Below, in pieces: positions 13,336-13,346 of a DNA stretch of 13,346 nucleotides. How positions within the stretch are numbered: position 1 is the first letter of the stretch; each line of letters begins with the position of its first letter. The notes under the pieces were generated by a model. That model was not told the DNA's origin. It saw only the letters and a list, made by a program, of their open reading frames with translations, and did not search any database. The translations under genes were made by a program, and so were the position numbers. The stretch comes from Methanoregula sp. GTDB lineage: Archaea > Halobacteriota > Methanomicrobia > Methanomicrobiales > Methanospirillaceae. Location of the stretch: the NCBI RefSeq assembly GCF_002835825.1, contig NZ_PIZH01000014.1, forward strand, positions 1-13,346. The letters run 5' to 3'.

Positions 13336-13346
13336 AGATCGGATAA

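Overview
The window looks like chromosomal DNA of a euryarchaeote, most likely a hydrogenotrophic methanogen near Methanoregula / the Methanomicrobiales. This is inferred from an archaeal ATP-dependent DNA ligase, an archaea-specific NreA repair protein ending in a PCNA-binding PIP box, an archaeal-type MoeA, TATA-like TTTATC/TTTATT promoters (two placed for leaderless transcripts), T-run terminators and moderately high GC. No methanogenesis gene is present, so the genus is a guess. No rRNA, tRNA, CRISPR array, transposase or phage gene was seen.

Left part (1-5700): a sulfur and molybdenum neighbourhood. On the minus strand, a TusA/SirA-like protein whose CPxP active-site motif reads SPYC is followed 27 nt later by a 415-aa protein that reads as a three-domain fusion, DsrH/TusB-like, DsrE/TusD-like and DsrF/TusC-like. 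Divergent from them is a 58-aa Cys-rich HTH-like protein whose stop codon overlaps the start of moeA (molybdenum insertion into molybdopterin). moeA converges with a minus-strand acyltransferase-3 membrane protein, which follows a MOT1-family molybdate/sulfate transporter. The proposed link is that molybdate uptake, molybdenum insertion and a non-canonical sulfur relay serve the Mo/W cofactor enzymes of the cell.

Middle (5700-9142): two small tandem single-span membrane proteins of unknown function, then a WalJ/YycJ-like metallo-beta-lactamase-fold hydrolase and an ATP-dependent DNA ligase, all on the plus strand. A 371-bp non-coding stretch follows. It has three strong GC-rich stem-loops and an imperfect 27-nt direct repeat, and may be a structured RNA or a dispersed repeat element.

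Right part (9143-12093): a tight minus-strand run, probably one operon, transcribed as pspC-domain protein, MurG/UGT-like glycosyltransferase, single zinc-ribbon protein and nreA. The gaps are 34-45 nt. nreA converges on the ligase, so a likely nuclease, a ligase and a PCNA-linked repair factor lie side by side.

Right end (12127-13346): msrA diverges from the pspC gene across a 20-bp near-palindrome that contains the TATA element. It is followed by two tandem paralogous three-helix membrane proteins (about 60 % identical by eye), each with its own TTTATCAG box 31-32 bp before the ATG. The window ends in a TATA-like element that probably belongs to the next gene.
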